Part shown: positions 29,681 to 42,434 of the stretch, in pieces
Position numbering within the stretch: the stretch's first letter is position 1
Layout: each line of letters opens with the position of its first letter
Source of the DNA: Tritrichomonas musculus
Lineage: Eukaryota > Parabasalia > Tritrichomonadida > Tritrichomonadidae
Assembly (NCBI GenBank): GCA_039105265.1
Contig: JAPFFF010000012.1
Location: forward strand, 2,790,001 to 2,854,000
Length of the DNA stretch: 64,000 nt
Direction: 5' to 3'
Position numbers and translations under genes: made by a program
The notes under the pieces: generated by a model
What the model was told of the DNA's origin: nothing
The model's input: the letters and a program-made list of their open reading frames with translations, nothing else
The model's database searches: none

Positions 29681-31355
29681 TTGTATTATTATTTGTTGTT
29701 GTTTTTATAAAAATGATATGATAGAAATCTATTCCCATTCTATGTTTATTATTTGCTAGTATTGAATGCCGATTTGTAAGATGGCATTCAATTATTCTGA
29801 TTATCTATAATTTTGTGAGATTATTATTTTTATTTATTTTAAATTATTGAATTAGATAAATATATATTAAAAAACATAATATATGATATTGTTATTTTCA
29901 TATTTTAATTTTATAAACAAATTAATAATTAAAATAATTATATTAATAAATAAAATATATTAATCATCATTTTTATTTAAAATTTATAAAGAAATTTAGA
30001 TTTTTTATGATATAACTCAATCTAAGATATCTTACAAATTTTCAATATTATTTTATTTATTTCAATTTTCAATTATAATTCAAACATTGAATAAAAGGAA
30101 TAAATATCAATATCTTCCTATTTATTTAGGTAAAGTCAATATTTTAATAGAAAAGTTTATTTTACAAATAAATTATAATATAAATAATATTTTAATTTAT
30201 TATCTTTGTTTTCCTCATATTTTCATGATATTTAGGAAATTATAACAGGGTGTCTAACTCCGAAAGTTTGAGGAATCCAAAACTGCAAATATTAAAATGT
30301 TATTAAATTGAATTTAGAACTTTTTGATTATAGTGATTAAGTAAAACTTCTCAGCAATCGTGAGACAAAATTTTAAAATTGAATAAACTTTAAAATAATT
30401 TTTGAAAAAGTTATATTTTGAATATAACAAAAAAAATGTCAATATAAAGAAATTAATGAAACAGTTTTGAAAATAAAACTTTTTTTTATAATTTATGTTT
30501 TTGTTTTTTTATATAAAAATATTATTATCGTTCTATGTTCATTTTAGCAAAACAAAAGCATAATGCTTTTTAAAAAGGATAAAGTTATGTTCTCAATGAA
30601 TGTAATAATATTTTGAATGGAATAAATGGAATTGAGCATTTGGAGTATATCAAATATAAACTTAAAATAATAGGTTAGATAAATCCATGACCTACTGTTA
30701 ACCAAGATTAAACCTAGCAGAAATGTTTGAGAAACCTTTCGAAGGTGAATTGAGAATAAATTCGTTCAGACCTAAAAATGTCCATATAATAGTAAATTTG
30801 TAGTGTTTCTAATTTTGTTCTGCAATTTTCATGTTTACAAATGATGAACAAAACGAGTGAAAGAGAGGGATAAATCTGTCTGCTGAAAATAAAACCCAAG
30901 GGTTTCTCTTAAGAGTGCAGAACAAATGTAAAGATAGCTGGAAGAAGAATGGTTTGGAAATATCTTTACATTTCTCGTCTTTCCACTCATCAACTATAGC
31001 CCTACTTACTCGAAATTTGATGCTATTTATTATATCAATGAGAAAGTATTTCATTTTCTTTTCAAAAATTTCTTGTTTTGAATAATACTTTGTTTCAATA
31101 AACATAAAGAAATATATTTCTTTAAATATAGCATAAGACTTTCTACTGGATGAATATTTTTAAATATATGTATATAAGTAAATATTAAGTCATGTGCCCT
31201 TTCAAATTATCTGTCTTTTTTTTTTTTTTTTTTTTTTTTTTTCTTGCTTTCTATGCTTTAGTAGAAAAAAAGAATTGTCACTCTTAAAATTGTATATTCA
31301 GTCAAATTTTGGTGCCAACTCTTTATTGTAAGTGAAATGACATTAATCAAATTAT
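29681..31355. other. AT-rich intergenic region with a weak coding remnant
   Basis: About 1.7 kb. Two overlapping minus-strand ORFs at 30714-31105 are less AT-monotonous and in places look like one shifted frame, but I recognise no family. A T run of about 30 lies at 31210-31241. Confidence 0.45.
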
Positions 31356-31999
31356 TTTTCATTTGTCCTGATCACACAAATGATATATATTTTTAATTTT
31401 TTTGTTATTCCCTTGTTATTTAGCCTTTTCCCCAATTTTATAAAAAGTTTAATGACATGAGATATGACTTATTGCCATAATATGGCTGAACCGATATATC
31501 AAATTGTTAATCAATTGTATCATATAGAATACTTATTAAGGAGAAATGGCCACCTAGTCAAGCGGAACTATACTTTTAAGTATACAAGACTGTTCATTTA
31601 TATTTTTTTATTTCTTTTTTCCAAATTACAAAATCTCTTTTATGAAGCCTTTTTTTTCTTTTTGGCTGCATTGGCGATATTTTCCAACAAAAAAAACATG
31701 AAAGAGATATAGTAAATCATTTAATATCAGAGATTTAACTTTCCAAATAAGCGAAGATGGCGTTACTAAGCGAGGAAGCAATGATAATCTAAATAATACT
31801 TGCTACTTGTACAGATAAGCACAAATAAAGCACAATTTCATTTCTTCCTGATTCTCAAAGTAAAACGGTAAATTCATAATTAAAAAATAATGTATGACAC
31901 TGAGATATGAAATTTTTATTTAATTTTTTTGATAAAAAATTGAATGAAAAGCCTTTTTTCCTTGCATTTTTACAAGTTTTGTGATATGAAAAACTAATA

Positions 32000-32032
<33 letters not shown>

Positions 32033-32141
32033 AAGAATTGTGATATCAAAAACCTTGCATTTTTGCAAGGATTTTGATATAAAAAAAACCTACAAATTGG
32101 CAAGGGGCTAATTTTCTCCTCATCCCATAAATTTTTTTAAA

Positions 32142-32870
32142 ATGTTAAAACAAATTTTAAATGATCAAACGTGTTATAAAGAAAAAGGGCTTAAATTGAA
32201 AGATATGACGCATATTCCTGTCAGTGGCTTATTGCATTTATTAAAAAATGAAAGAATTAACTGGCTAAATCTAATTATGGTGGTTGATCCAGACAGTATA
32301 AAATGCGTGAACATGTCACTTTTCCAAGAAATCACACAAATATCTAATGCAATAAGTAACAAATCGTCTATTTCTGCATAAAATGATTCTTATGCCCTAG
32401 AATTATTCTCCTTGACAGCGTTTTAAAAAATAGTAACCAATAAGCATTTTGAAGGAGTTTCATATGTTTTATCATTCTGCTATTTAATACAAACAGTACG
32501 TTCTCAGAATTTAAATCGAGATGAAAGATTGACTTTGTTGGAATTTGAAGGATATAATTTTTATGATCAATTAAGAAAGGTTAGAAAAAGTAAACCAACA
32601 GACTTTTTTATACCTTCATTTACAGAAAACTCATTAGGAACACTTTTTGGTGGAGAAATATTTATAATTCGTTGAATAAATGCTTGTTTGCGTTTTCAAT
32701 TGCATCATTTAAATATGATAATGTAGCATATTCATGTATTAGTACTCATATTATTGAAAATTTTTTTGGAAAAATAAGACTTTTGTCACATTTTAAGGAA
32801 ATGTTTATACCGTTTATTATTTCAAATAAAACTAAAAATATATTGAAATAAACATTTTTTTTACTCATAA
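32142..32870 (+). mobile_element. degenerate DNA-transposon transposase fragment
   Basis: Coding-like composition in several frames broken by stops. 'STHIIENFFGKIR' near 32730-32780 resembles the C-terminal 'LENFFGxIR' motif of P-element/THAP-type transposases, and 'PSFTENSLGTLF' lies upstream. The family call is tentative; the fragment is heavily decayed and not expressible as one protein. Confidence 0.4.
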
Positions 32871-32949
32871 AAGAAAAAACAAATGTATATATATAATGAA
32901 AAATATAAATATAAAAATAAATGTAAAAATTTTTTTGAATCGATAGTGA

Positions 32950-33757
32950 ACATCTTGTTGATGAACTTCTTGAAATAAATCATTTTCAATTCCCTTATAA
33001 TGGCTTTATATCTCTAACTGAGTATGTGCACCATCTTACAAGGCACTACAAAATTCCATTTTCTGCTGATCATACAGAAAGTGATCTAATGTGTGCCACA
33101 TACACATGCACATTCGGCGGTCGATGCCGTTCAATTATGAACCAAACCTCAAATACAGGTTGTGAAGCGGTCCTTTATTTCTCAAAAGAGATTTTTGACG
33201 ACATTCAAATGTTTACATTCGAACCAATGAAATCTTTTTTTTTTACGCCAAATTTTGTTGAGTCACACAGAAATTGTTTAAACCAGAAACAAATTGAAGA
33301 AATTGTATATCAAACCAAAGTGGGAGTTTTGTCTGGTAGGATTAGAACAAATACGCAATCTAGCTTCGTTGGTTCACAAATTTTTTATAATATTAGACGA
33401 AACGTTATCAACGAAACGAAAACAGAAAACCTTCAAGAATTAATTCCAATTTTAGAAGACAATAACCGTTATTCTACAATACTACATTTACATAATGCGA
33501 TACTTTCAAGCTTGAGTGTTTTACATAATGAAATCAATTCTCAATCTTCTGCAACTGATAATTGTATAATTAATGACACTTGCATGACAAATATTTACAG
33601 TTTCCCTTTGGAAGTAATAATTTGTGTTGATCAAGAATCACATACTCAAATTATAAGTTATGGTTTTTTAGAAAATAAGACAACACAATCATTCATTGAT
33701 TTTTTTTCAAGATTTTTTAATTTTAGGAGGGAAAGAAATGAGAGTTATTATGGTTGA
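32950..33757 (+). mobile_element. truncated Mutator-like (MULE) transposase with FAR1-type zinc domain
   Basis: One open frame, entered without an ATG before 33026. The N-terminal part has a FAR1/MULE-type zinc region ('LMCATYTCTFGGRCRS' ... 'TGCEAVLYF', with C-x4-C and a later C, plus ESHRNC). The end shows the start of a MULE catalytic core: 'FPLEVIICVDQESHTQIISY' followed by 'ENKTTQSFIDFF', where the first catalytic Asp precedes the W/F-rich stretch. The remaining catalytic core (second Asp, Glu, SWIM finger) is missing. Plain DNA transposon remnant. Confidence 0.6.
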
Positions 33758-33860
33758 CCGATTAAAAGCACAAATATCCGCTAAATCAAGTTAGATGAAA
33801 TGTTTATTTAATATTTATTTTATTTGTCATTGCGTGGCTTACTTTTAATTAGCTGAAGAA

Positions 33861-33964
33861 TTTAATTTGGGACAAATGATAGAGATGATAAATGTAAAAT
33901 CCGTCTTTTATATATATATATATATATATACAGCTTGATATTCCATCATTTGTCCCTAATTTAA
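33861..33964. repeat. inverted repeat of TTTAATTTGGGACAAATGAT around a (TA)n loop
   Basis: 33861-33880 and 33945-33964 are complementary at 18 of 20 positions. A TA dinucleotide run lies between them at 33909-33930. A third TCATTTGTCC lies at about 31356, in the orientation expected if the left end of the MULE fragment's element were there. May mark ends of adjacent transposons. Confidence 0.7.
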
Positions 33965-34329
33965 CTTCTAACATCTAGTTAACATTTTCTCTGATTCTTC
34001 GTTCCTGAAATTTGCTTTCTTTTTTCAATAATTTTTAGTTTTATAAAACTTTTTAGATTTGAATGCATTTCTGAGAAATTAAAATTTGGGCCAAATTAAG
34101 GTCAAACAAATTCAAAATTCTTCAACTTTTTGAATGTAAATTTGCAAATAATGGTGGCAAAATCGATTGCCCAATTATATTTTGAGAAATCTATAGAATT
34201 ATTTAACCGAATTTCAAAATTTCTGATATTTTTAAGTTTCACTCAGAAATACTTAACCGCAATTCAAAATTATTTATTGGTAAAATTATAAAACAGAAAC
34301 GTCTTTTATCAAAAGCAAGATTCAAAAAA

Positions 34330-35199
34330 ATGGTATTAATATTGTTAATACTTGTAGGTACGTTTTATCATACTCACTTTAGTGAAATTATAGAAATGCA
34401 TGACCCAGGACACATGCAAAGAACATTAATGAGAATTTATAAGAATTTCGAAGATAAAAAGAAAACAAGAGGTGCGGGGAAGTACTTAAAATGGTACTTT
34501 GCTGCCACTTGTAATGATAAGAAAATGTCAATTAGCGAAAAAGAGGAACATTTGTAAAAATTTGAAAATTTCCTTTTAACCAAAAAAAGTACCTGAACAT
34601 ATTGGAGTCAACTTTCGATTCCAAATGGCATAACAAAAGATTTTATAATTCAGCACGAGAAAAAAGGCTAAGATCTAAAGAAGGCTCTGTTGCCATGGAG
34701 AAATTCCTGAGCCAAACTTTGTGTTGTGAGTCGTTTCATTCTGTTAAGGAAATGAAGGCACCTAAAGATAAGTCCTGGAAAACCTCATGGCTTCTCAGAA
34801 TGTACATGGCAATCCTTGATTTCAACTTTAAAGAAGATATATATGATATGTTGGACAAAGAATTCGGGTTAGAAATTCCTAGTGTTTGTTTAAAAGAACT
34901 TAATGATGAGGCAGAATATTGCCAATTTCAAAAAGAAAAAAAGGAGAAATAATACAAGACCATTAAAGAAACTCTCGAATAAAAAAGATGAAGAAGGGCA
35001 TCAATTTGCAGAAGACCAAGATAAAACAAAAGAAAAAAACAACAAAGATAAAACAAAGAAGAAAAAAAAAGAATGTAAAATACTTTTGCCAGATATAGTT
35101 AATATTAGAGCAACTAGCTTTCTTTCTTGTTTAATTCAGGTTTTTGCGGAATGCGATTTATTGGAACATATAACGCACAATTCAAACTGTTTCATTTAA
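34330..35199 (+). mobile_element. degenerate transposase remnant followed by a USP-like fragment
   Basis: Three overlapping open stretches in different frames. The first contains 'EIIEMHDPGHMQRTLMRI' and 'KKKTRGAGKYLKWYFAATC', the style of a DDE-transposase middle region around the second Asp. The second ('WHNKRFYNSAREKRLRSKEG' ... 'SWLLRMYMAILDFNF') looks like its C-terminal helical part. A Lys-rich linker follows, then 'NIRATSFLSCLIQVFAECD', resembling the ubiquitin-specific-protease Cys box (N-x-G-x-T-C-[FY]-x-x-S-x-x-Q) but with Ser at the catalytic Cys position. The family of the transposase is not resolved. Decayed; no intact product. Confidence 0.4.
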
Positions 35200-35448
35200 A
35201 ATGCTATTATCACTTTCAATTTAATTTATGAGGCAGTTCAGATGATTAGGAATAATAAAACCATAAACAATTTTATTATTTCTCCTAACGCCATCTAATA
35301 AAATACTATAAAATTCATCTGAACATTTTGATTTATAATATTATTTGATATTTGAAAATTTAATGCCTGATATCTGATCTTTTTATAGTTCTGAAAAAAG
35401 GGTTTGCCGTTTGTAAAATAACATTAAATTTAGGTGAATATAAAGTAT

Positions 35449-35845
35449 TTAATGAAATATTTGATATACAACATAGTTCTGATATTTTTCCAATAAATTA
35501 TCATTAAATTTTTTTATAATATTTTGAAAATAAATACATTCTTTGCACATTTTAATATGCGAATAAAACGATCCAGGTTGAAATGTACAGTTCTTCTTTT
35601 TGGCAAGGCAAAATGGACAAAAACATTCGTGTTTTTTTATTTTTATCATACACCAATCCATATAGAGCAAAACGTTTTACACATTTATTTACTTCCTTAT
35701 CATCATCTTTAAACTTAGTAGTTAAAACCATGAAAGCTATCCAATATTTTTCTTCCATTATTCGAAGTAACTGCAGTTTCATCTTCAAAACCAAGTAGGA
35801 TATATTATAATTTAAGTAAATTTTTCCAAAATTTACTTTCCTCAC
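35449..35845 (-). pseudogene. zinc-finger-like fragment on the opposite strand
   Basis: Two minus-strand frames that together read as a single ancestral segment: helical 'KWIAFMVL'-type sequence, then 'CPFCLAKKKNCTFQPGSFYS' followed by HIKMC, i.e. C-x2-C...H-x3-C spacing typical of a C2HC finger. A shift separates the two parts. Probably a further transposon-derived remnant; family not recognised. Confidence 0.35.
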
Positions 35846-37677
35846 TCTTTATTTCTCCAAAATTATATATTGATAACAATTTCATTTTCAAAATAAATCC
35901 TTATATATAAATAAAAAAGAGCAATTATAAACATAGTACACAAAGAAAAATAAAAAATAATGGTAGCTTTTTACAGAACAATCTAGGACGTACTGATAAA
36001 AAGACACAAATAGTAGATCTTCTTATTTTAGTTGATATTGAAATTCAAACCTAAAAAATTTCATTCAATCAATGTATTAAAATTGATTTCAGCAAGAAGC
36101 ATTCACATGTTTAATGAATCCCTTAGATTTTGGTTATTTCAGTAATTATTTTTATTTATGAACATAGATTGAATGTATTTTTAATTCATATGAACTTTAA
36201 ATATCATAGAAAATCATACTTATTCAGGAAGCTTAAATCCAATTCTTAGGCTTATTGCCTTCTTAACTTTTTGCTTATTATGTTTTCTATAAATGCCATA
36301 ATCAATGAAATGAAGAATTAAAGAGAACTTATGAAAAACACTTCACAGATGGTTGAAACACCATCATAAAGTGGAATTTCTTTCTTGCTTTCAATAAAAT
36401 CAATGCTTATTTGATGAATATACTTATACATGTATGAAGAAAAAAACTCAGAAATGATATCTAACTAATCAATTTACAAATTCTTTGGAAACCGATGCAT
36501 ACATTATTGAAAAATCTGTTACAATATTTGAGTGTATTGTTCAAAGGTTTACAAACAAATATCAATTTATATGAAACAATATAAATGATATGATATAAAA
36601 TAGTCAGTGCAGGAAACAGGTAGAAGAAAATTTCTAAAATAAAATTAAAAATGAGGCATGAAGATAATTTTCTATCAGTTAATATTTTTCAAAACAATTT
36701 ACCTTATCTTATATTAATAAACGACTCATTCTTGTTAACCTTATAATTTACGTTATCTTTTTATTTTTATTTCCTGCTAAAGACAAATAACTCTAAATCG
36801 ACCAAAAGATGATGATATCGATATTCTTAATTACGACAATACAACGAATAAATTTCATTTTCTTCGGCAGTTATGATATCTAATTTTAGAATAATTAAAC
36901 AATTCTTATCCAAAAAGATTTTAATTCAAATATTTTCCGCCTAAAAATAATTATATTACATTTTCCATTTGCATATTTTCTGCATTAATAGACTTCATAT
37001 TTTATCATTCATTAAAAAGAAGATACTTTGTATATATCAAAAGCACTTTTGGCGTGTCTTGGTAAGTTCACATCTTTTAATTTTAACCAAACAAAAATTC
37101 CTTTTTTACTATGATACAATTTTTTATTAATACATTAACATGCTTATATTTCTTTTAATGAACAGATTTTCGCACTGTCAATCACAACACCAACTCCTAT
37201 TTTTCATATTTTGAAAAATGGCTAATTTTATTACCAATTTTATTTTTTTCTCAACGTTGAATAATTTTAGTTTAACAAGCAATACTAAATTCAACAATAT
37301 AACTATTTTAAATCGTAAATACTTCATTGATACAATATTTAAAGGTTGAAATAATAAATCTGAATTATGGTTATCCATATAATATGCTTTTTTTTTTCCA
37401 TACGTTAGTTGCCAATACCTATTGTTAAATTTATTAATAAATTTTAATTCAACCTATTTCAACCCAATACCTTAGCAACTTTTATCATAGAATATTAACG
37501 ATAAATTATTCTCAAATTTTGAAGTGTCACATTGAAATTGTTTTCACTAGATAAACTTAATTATTTTATTAAAAATATTGAATAAAAATTGGCCCGTCAA
37601 TTTCCCAATAAATGTCCCCCTCAGAAATTTGATTCAAAATCTATCTACCCTTTTTTTCAATTTTATAGATAAAAACG
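35846..37677. other. intergenic region
   Basis: About 1.8 kb of AT-rich sequence ahead of the V-ATPase gene. The base composition is slightly less AT-extreme than elsewhere, perhaps old transposon DNA. A 66-codon minus-strand ORF at 37178-37378 is not accepted. The last 60 bp before the ATG contain a T run and TCAATTTTATAG that could hold the transcription start. Confidence 0.45.
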
Positions 37678-39219
37678 ATGAGCAAATCAAGTGCCTCTGA
37701 TAGCGAAGGCTCTGATGTTCATGAGCAAAATGTCAAAGCAGTCCTCCGTGATTATATAGTCCATCCACGTATTGAATATCGTACCGTTACAAGTGTTAAT
37801 GGTCCTCTTGTTATTTGTGACCACGTTAAGTTTCCAAAATATGCAGAAATCGTTCGTTTGACCCTTGGAGATGGAACAGAGCGTCGTGGTAAGGTTATTG
37901 AAGTGCAAGGTGATAAAGCCGTTGTTCAAGTTTTCGAAGGTACAGAAGATATCGATGTTAAAAGGACTCGTATTGAATTCACTGGTCAAACACAACATAC
38001 ACCAGTTTCAACAGATATGCTTGGACGTGTTTTCTCTGGATCCGGACAACCATTAGATCACGGTCCTCCAGTTCTTGCAGACGATTATGTCGATATTGAA
38101 GGTCAACCAATTAACCCATTCAACCGTGAATACCCAAGAGAAATGATTCAAACTGGTTTGTCTTGTATTGATGTTATGAACTCTATTGCTAGAGGTCAAA
38201 AGATCCCTATTTTCTCAGCATCAGGTCTTCCACACAACCAGATTGCTGCACAGATTTGCCGTCAAGCAGGTCTTGTTAAACATAAAGGAAAAGATGTCAA
38301 AGATACTTCTTCAGACAACTTCGCTATTGTTTTCGGAGCTATGGGTGTTAACAAGTCAACTGCACAGTATTTCCAACAGGACTTCGAACAGAGTGGTTCT
38401 ATGGAACGTGTCGTTCTTTTCTTGAACCACGCAAACGATCCAACAATCGAACGTCTCGTTACACCTCGTATTGCACTTACAACCGCAGAATATCTTGCAT
38501 ACGAAAAGGGTCTTCACGTTCTCGCTATTCTTACTGATATGACATCATACGCTAACGCACTTCGTGAAGTTTCAACAGCCCGTTCAGAAGTTCCAGGACG
38601 TCGTTCATATCCAGGTTACATGTATACCGACTTTGCATCTATATACGAAAGAGCAGGACGTATCAAGAACAAGCCAGGTTCAATTACTCAGATCCCAATT
38701 CTTACAATGCCTTCAGATGATATTACTCACCCAATCCCAGATCTTACAGGTTATATCACCGAAGGTCAAATCTACGTTGATCGTCAACTTGAAAACAAAC
38801 AAATCTATCCACCAATTAACCTTCTTCCATCTCTCTCTCGTCTTATGAAAAGCGCTATTGGTGCTAAGCTTACCCGTGAAGATCACAGTGCTGTTTCTAA
38901 CCAACTTTATGCATCCTATGCTCACGCAAAAGACGTTCTCGCTATGAAAGCAGTCGTTGGTGAAGAATCACTTACCGAAGATGATAAAGTCCATCTTGAA
39001 TTCCTTACAAGATTCGAAAATCAATTCTTATCACAACATCCTTATGATTCTCGTGATATCTTCTTTTCACTTGATTTGGCTTGGAAGGTTCTTGGTACAA
39101 TTCCTCGTGCCTCACTTAAGCGTATTGATGATAAGATGAAAGATAAATACTATGCACGCCAAAATAAAGACAGTAAGAAAGATGATGATGACGATGACAG
39201 TGATGAAAAATCAGATTAA
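37678..39219 (+). CDS. VMA2: V-type proton ATPase subunit B
   Basis: Intact, 513 residues, the expected length for V-ATPase subunit B. It is the non-catalytic nucleotide-binding subunit that alternates with subunit A in the V1 head, driving proton pumping into vacuoles or lysosomes. Diagnostic stretches: '[20 protein letters not shown]' in the N-terminal beta barrel, '[20 protein letters not shown]' (non-canonical P-loop region), '[20 protein letters not shown]', '[18 protein letters not shown]' and 'GQIYVDRQL'. The C-terminal tail is a run of Asp/Ser/Lys. Codon choice is markedly less AT-rich at third positions than in neighbouring genes, consistent with high expression. The stop reads TAAA. 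Its neighbours are transposon remnants and non-coding DNA, so no operon-like context. Confidence 0.98.
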   Translation: MSKSSASDSEGSDVHEQNVKAVLRDYIVHPRIEYRTVTSVNGPLVICDHVKFPKYAEIVRLTLGDGTERRGKVIEVQGDKAVVQVFEGTEDIDVKRTRIEFTGQTQHTPVSTDMLGRVFSGSGQPLDHGPPVLADDYVDIEGQPINPFNREYPREMIQTGLSCIDVMNSIARGQKIPIFSASGLPHNQIAAQICRQAGLVKHKGKDVKDTSSDNFAIVFGAMGVNKSTAQYFQQDFEQSGSMERVVLFLNHANDPTIERLVTPRIALTTAEYLAYEKGLHVLAILTDMTSYANALREVSTARSEVPGRRSYPGYMYTDFASIYERAGRIKNKPGSITQIPILTMPSDDITHPIPDLTGYITEGQIYVDRQLENKQIYPPINLLPSLSRLMKSAIGAKLTREDHSAVSNQLYASYAHAKDVLAMKAVVGEESLTEDDKVHLEFLTRFENQFLSQHPYDSRDIFFSLDLAWKVLGTIPRASLKRIDDKMKDKYYARQNKDSKKDDDDDDSDEKSD

Positions 39220-39890
39220 ACATAAATTGACTGATGTGATAGACTAAGGCTTACATCCATAATTTGAAATATAAATGGACAAATAAAATTCTTGAAAAGA
39301 TATTTTTATTACATTATTATTGTTGTTTTAAGTTTTTTTTATTTTATCTTATCTTTTTTTTTTGAGTTATTTCATTTGGTTATTGAATATTTTTTCAGAT
39401 GATAATTACATCATGATAAGCATTTCTATGATTAAGACTTATGGAATAAAATTTCAATCCTATGACTTGAAATCTAAATGTTTTGTTTGAAAAACCAAGC
39501 TTAGGATTCAAACAGGAGAGTTAATCTTTATCACTTTAAATTTAGATAAATAAAATATATAAAATTATCTTTTTTTGATTTTTTTGGTAAAAACTATACT
39601 TTACAAGCTCAAAAATTAGAGTTTAATCCTTTTATTTTAAAGAAATGGTCAAATCTTTTTTTTGGTAATTATTAACTTTTTCTATAATCTCATTCAATTT
39701 TGATGTAAAGATATTAATTCATAAATATCTTAAAATGGAATTAAAAAAATATTAATAATTTCAGAATATCAGTAATAAATTAAAAGTGAATACAATTTTT
39801 CAATAAATGAATAAATATTAAATAATTTTTTGATATTGAAAGACTTGATTCCTATAGTTTTTGATTATATAATAAATATATTAAAAATCA
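39220..39890. other. intergenic region
   Basis: About 670 bp between the V-ATPase gene and the mobile element; AT-rich. Bases 39882-39890 are the left copy of the element's target-site duplication. No gene seen. Confidence 0.5.
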
Positions 39891-42233
39891 GGGCAAATGC
39901 ATTCTAGCCCCCATTTTTCATATCACATTTCTTTTTGGGGGCTAAATGATTTTTTGAGAGGTACGGAAACTCTAATTCCTGGACAAATCAAATTTAATAT
40001 TATCATATTATAAATTATATAAAACATATAATATATATATAAAATTTAATTAAATTTTTACAGATAGATTTTAAAGATAAACAAATATTAATAATTTGAA
40101 GCAAACTTTCACAAAAAAAACAATAAACTATAGAATATAAAAATTTTCAAAAATAAACTTTTTTTTAAAATAAATCAGGAGAGAATAAGAATATTTGACT
40201 TTTAAATCCTTATAATTTCATATGAATAAAAAAATGATTTTATCATTAAAAAAAATTTTTTTTTCGATTTGATATATTTATATATGTAAAAAACAAAATA
40301 AAATAAAAGCATTTACTTATTTTTATGAATGATATTATTTCATTTAATTGCATGTTTTCTAAAAAAAATAGTGTTTTTATATATATATATAATTCCTTTT
40401 GAGCTTTCATGCTTTTCATTTGTTCCAAAATCATCAAATATCATTTGAACAATTAAAATTCATTTTTTATGCTTGTTTCTGAATTATTCTTTTGGCCAAT
40501 CATAATTTTTAATATCTTGATTTACATTGATTGTAATTAATTTATCCGATTTTTCTTTTAATAGATTTTATTAGGGTCGAAGACCTCAGATTTCTTGTTC
40601 TAAATTTGCAATTTATAAGATCAATTAATTTTTTAACAGGAAATTATACTCATTATTTCTTTTGTTTTCAATGATTTACAAATATTATAATTTTTTTTGA
40701 AATATCTTTATTTGCAATCTATAAAAATTTAATATTTTCTCAAATATAATTAGATATTTGTTTATATAAAATTTTAGTAAAATAAAAATATACGATAAGT
40801 CCAGGAATGAAGATTTTTTTGCATTCTCAAAACATCACATCACAAAAGATTTCATAAAAATGGTTTTTTCTTAATAAAAAAAGATTTTTGATCATTTTGA
40901 GCTCTTTTTTCTAATATTGTAGTTAACACTGATAGATATTTTTTTAAAATTAATGTTGTATTGAGCGTTTTAGAAAATAGTTATATTTTGTCCTTTCTTT
41001 TAAATTTAGTTATAATTTGTTTTTTTCATATAAACATATTTATACAAATTTTAAATTTATATAAAATTTAATTTTTTTATTTAATATAATAAGATAATTT
41101 CATTTTTACATTTTTCACGAATTCTCACAAAAGTTAGTTTCCATACCTCTATTTTTTGTTTATTTTTTTATTGAAAGTTGTATTTTAGCCCCCAATTTTT
41201 TTTATTCATAAGTGTTTTTCATCCCATAGACTTTACATTTCGCAAGTATTTCCCAAAATATTTTTTCTTTGTTGCTCCTTTATGCATATTACTAAATAAA
41301 TAAATAGAATTGGTTGATAATAAAAAAGGATATTATTATTTATCTCTATTTATAGGTAAAAAGGACATCTTATCTCTTGAATTTAAATAGAAATAAAATG
41401 ATTAAAGGTTTTATTGATAATATTTTCTCTATATATAATGTTTTGTTTAATCAAAGATTATATATTCTAAAAGTTTTTCTTGTGTTTTTGGTTATATATG
41501 TGTAATTATTTTCGAATATCGTTTATTATTTTATTCACCAAAGAATTTCTCTATTTTTAATTATTTTTGTTGTTCATTAAAAAAAACTAAACGACTTTAT
41601 TTTGCTTTTACTAAACGATTTTTTTTATGTATTTTTGATAGTTTATATGGTCAAAATATTTTCAAAAAGTTTCTATTACAACCAAATATTCTCACAAAAA
41701 TTTTGGTAATAAATGAAACACACTAATTCTTATTTAGGATCAATTTAATTAAATTATTTAACGCAGCAGCATTTTCTTTTTGCCCAAAATGATCTTAAAC
41801 TTAAACCAGACATTATACTTTCATATTTTTATAATGAATATGAAATATAAATAATTTATTCATGTTAATATAAACACCAGCTTTATGGCTTTTTTTGAGA
41901 TAATATATAATCTCCAGTATGAGTTAATGATTCTTTCCCTTTTTATTCTATCTATCATTAAATAGTTTATCTTAATAAAGTAATAATCAAGAATTATTGA
42001 TGTTTGTTAGAATTTTTCGTTTTATTTTTATCTTTATATGTTTTTTAACATATAACTTCCTTTTTTTTTGCATTTATTTTATTTTAATATGCTTTTTTTG
42101 CTCTTTTTTTACATTTAATAAACGATTATTTTCAATTGAAAAAGTTATCAAAAAAGTGGGGGCTAAAAAACACTTTTTTACATTTTTTCCCCCATTTTTC
42201 CTTTCAATTTTTGGGGGCTAAAAAAAGTTCCCC
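39891..42233. mobile_element. 2.34 kb non-autonomous element with AGCCCCCA words and 9-bp target-site duplication
   Basis: The left end GGGCAAATGCATTCTAGCCC and the complement of the right end (GGGGAACTTTTTTTAGCCCC) are imperfect terminal inverted repeats, both running into AGCCCCCA. It is flanked by TAAAAATCA at 39882-39890 and 42234-42242, an exact 9-bp direct repeat, the size expected for Mutator-type transposition. TAGCCCCCA or its complement occurs at about 39905, 39936, 41186, 42157 and 42212. Subterminal words GAGAGGTACGGAAACT (39955) and AGTTTCCATACCTCT (41134) are inverted partners, as are CCTGGAC (39980) and GTCCAGG (40799). There is no open frame of significance, hence non-autonomous. 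Confidence 0.75.
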
Positions 42234-42434
42234 TAAAAATCAAAGTAATTTTATTTCTAATTGCATAAAATTAGGACGTTAATATAAAATTTTTCATTAG
42301 CTTTTGACAAAAATCTCAAAAATTCCTCGAACCCCCAACATTTCCTCCTAAAATTAACTAAAGGTCATTTGAATTAAATAGTTAAAATCATCTTTTTTGC
42401 TTTTTTTACGTAACCGCTAATGAAACCATTTTTG

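Noticed and set aside
31855-32103. 82-codon ORF with poly-Phe and a repeated FLISQF/FISQCH phrase
   Set aside because: Produced by a long A run and local duplication (ATTTTTGCAAGG-type words), not a gene.
31356-37677. A large self-synthesising (Polinton/Maverick-type) element
   Set aside because: Only transposase-type fragments were recognised; no polymerase, integrase or capsid-like pattern was seen.
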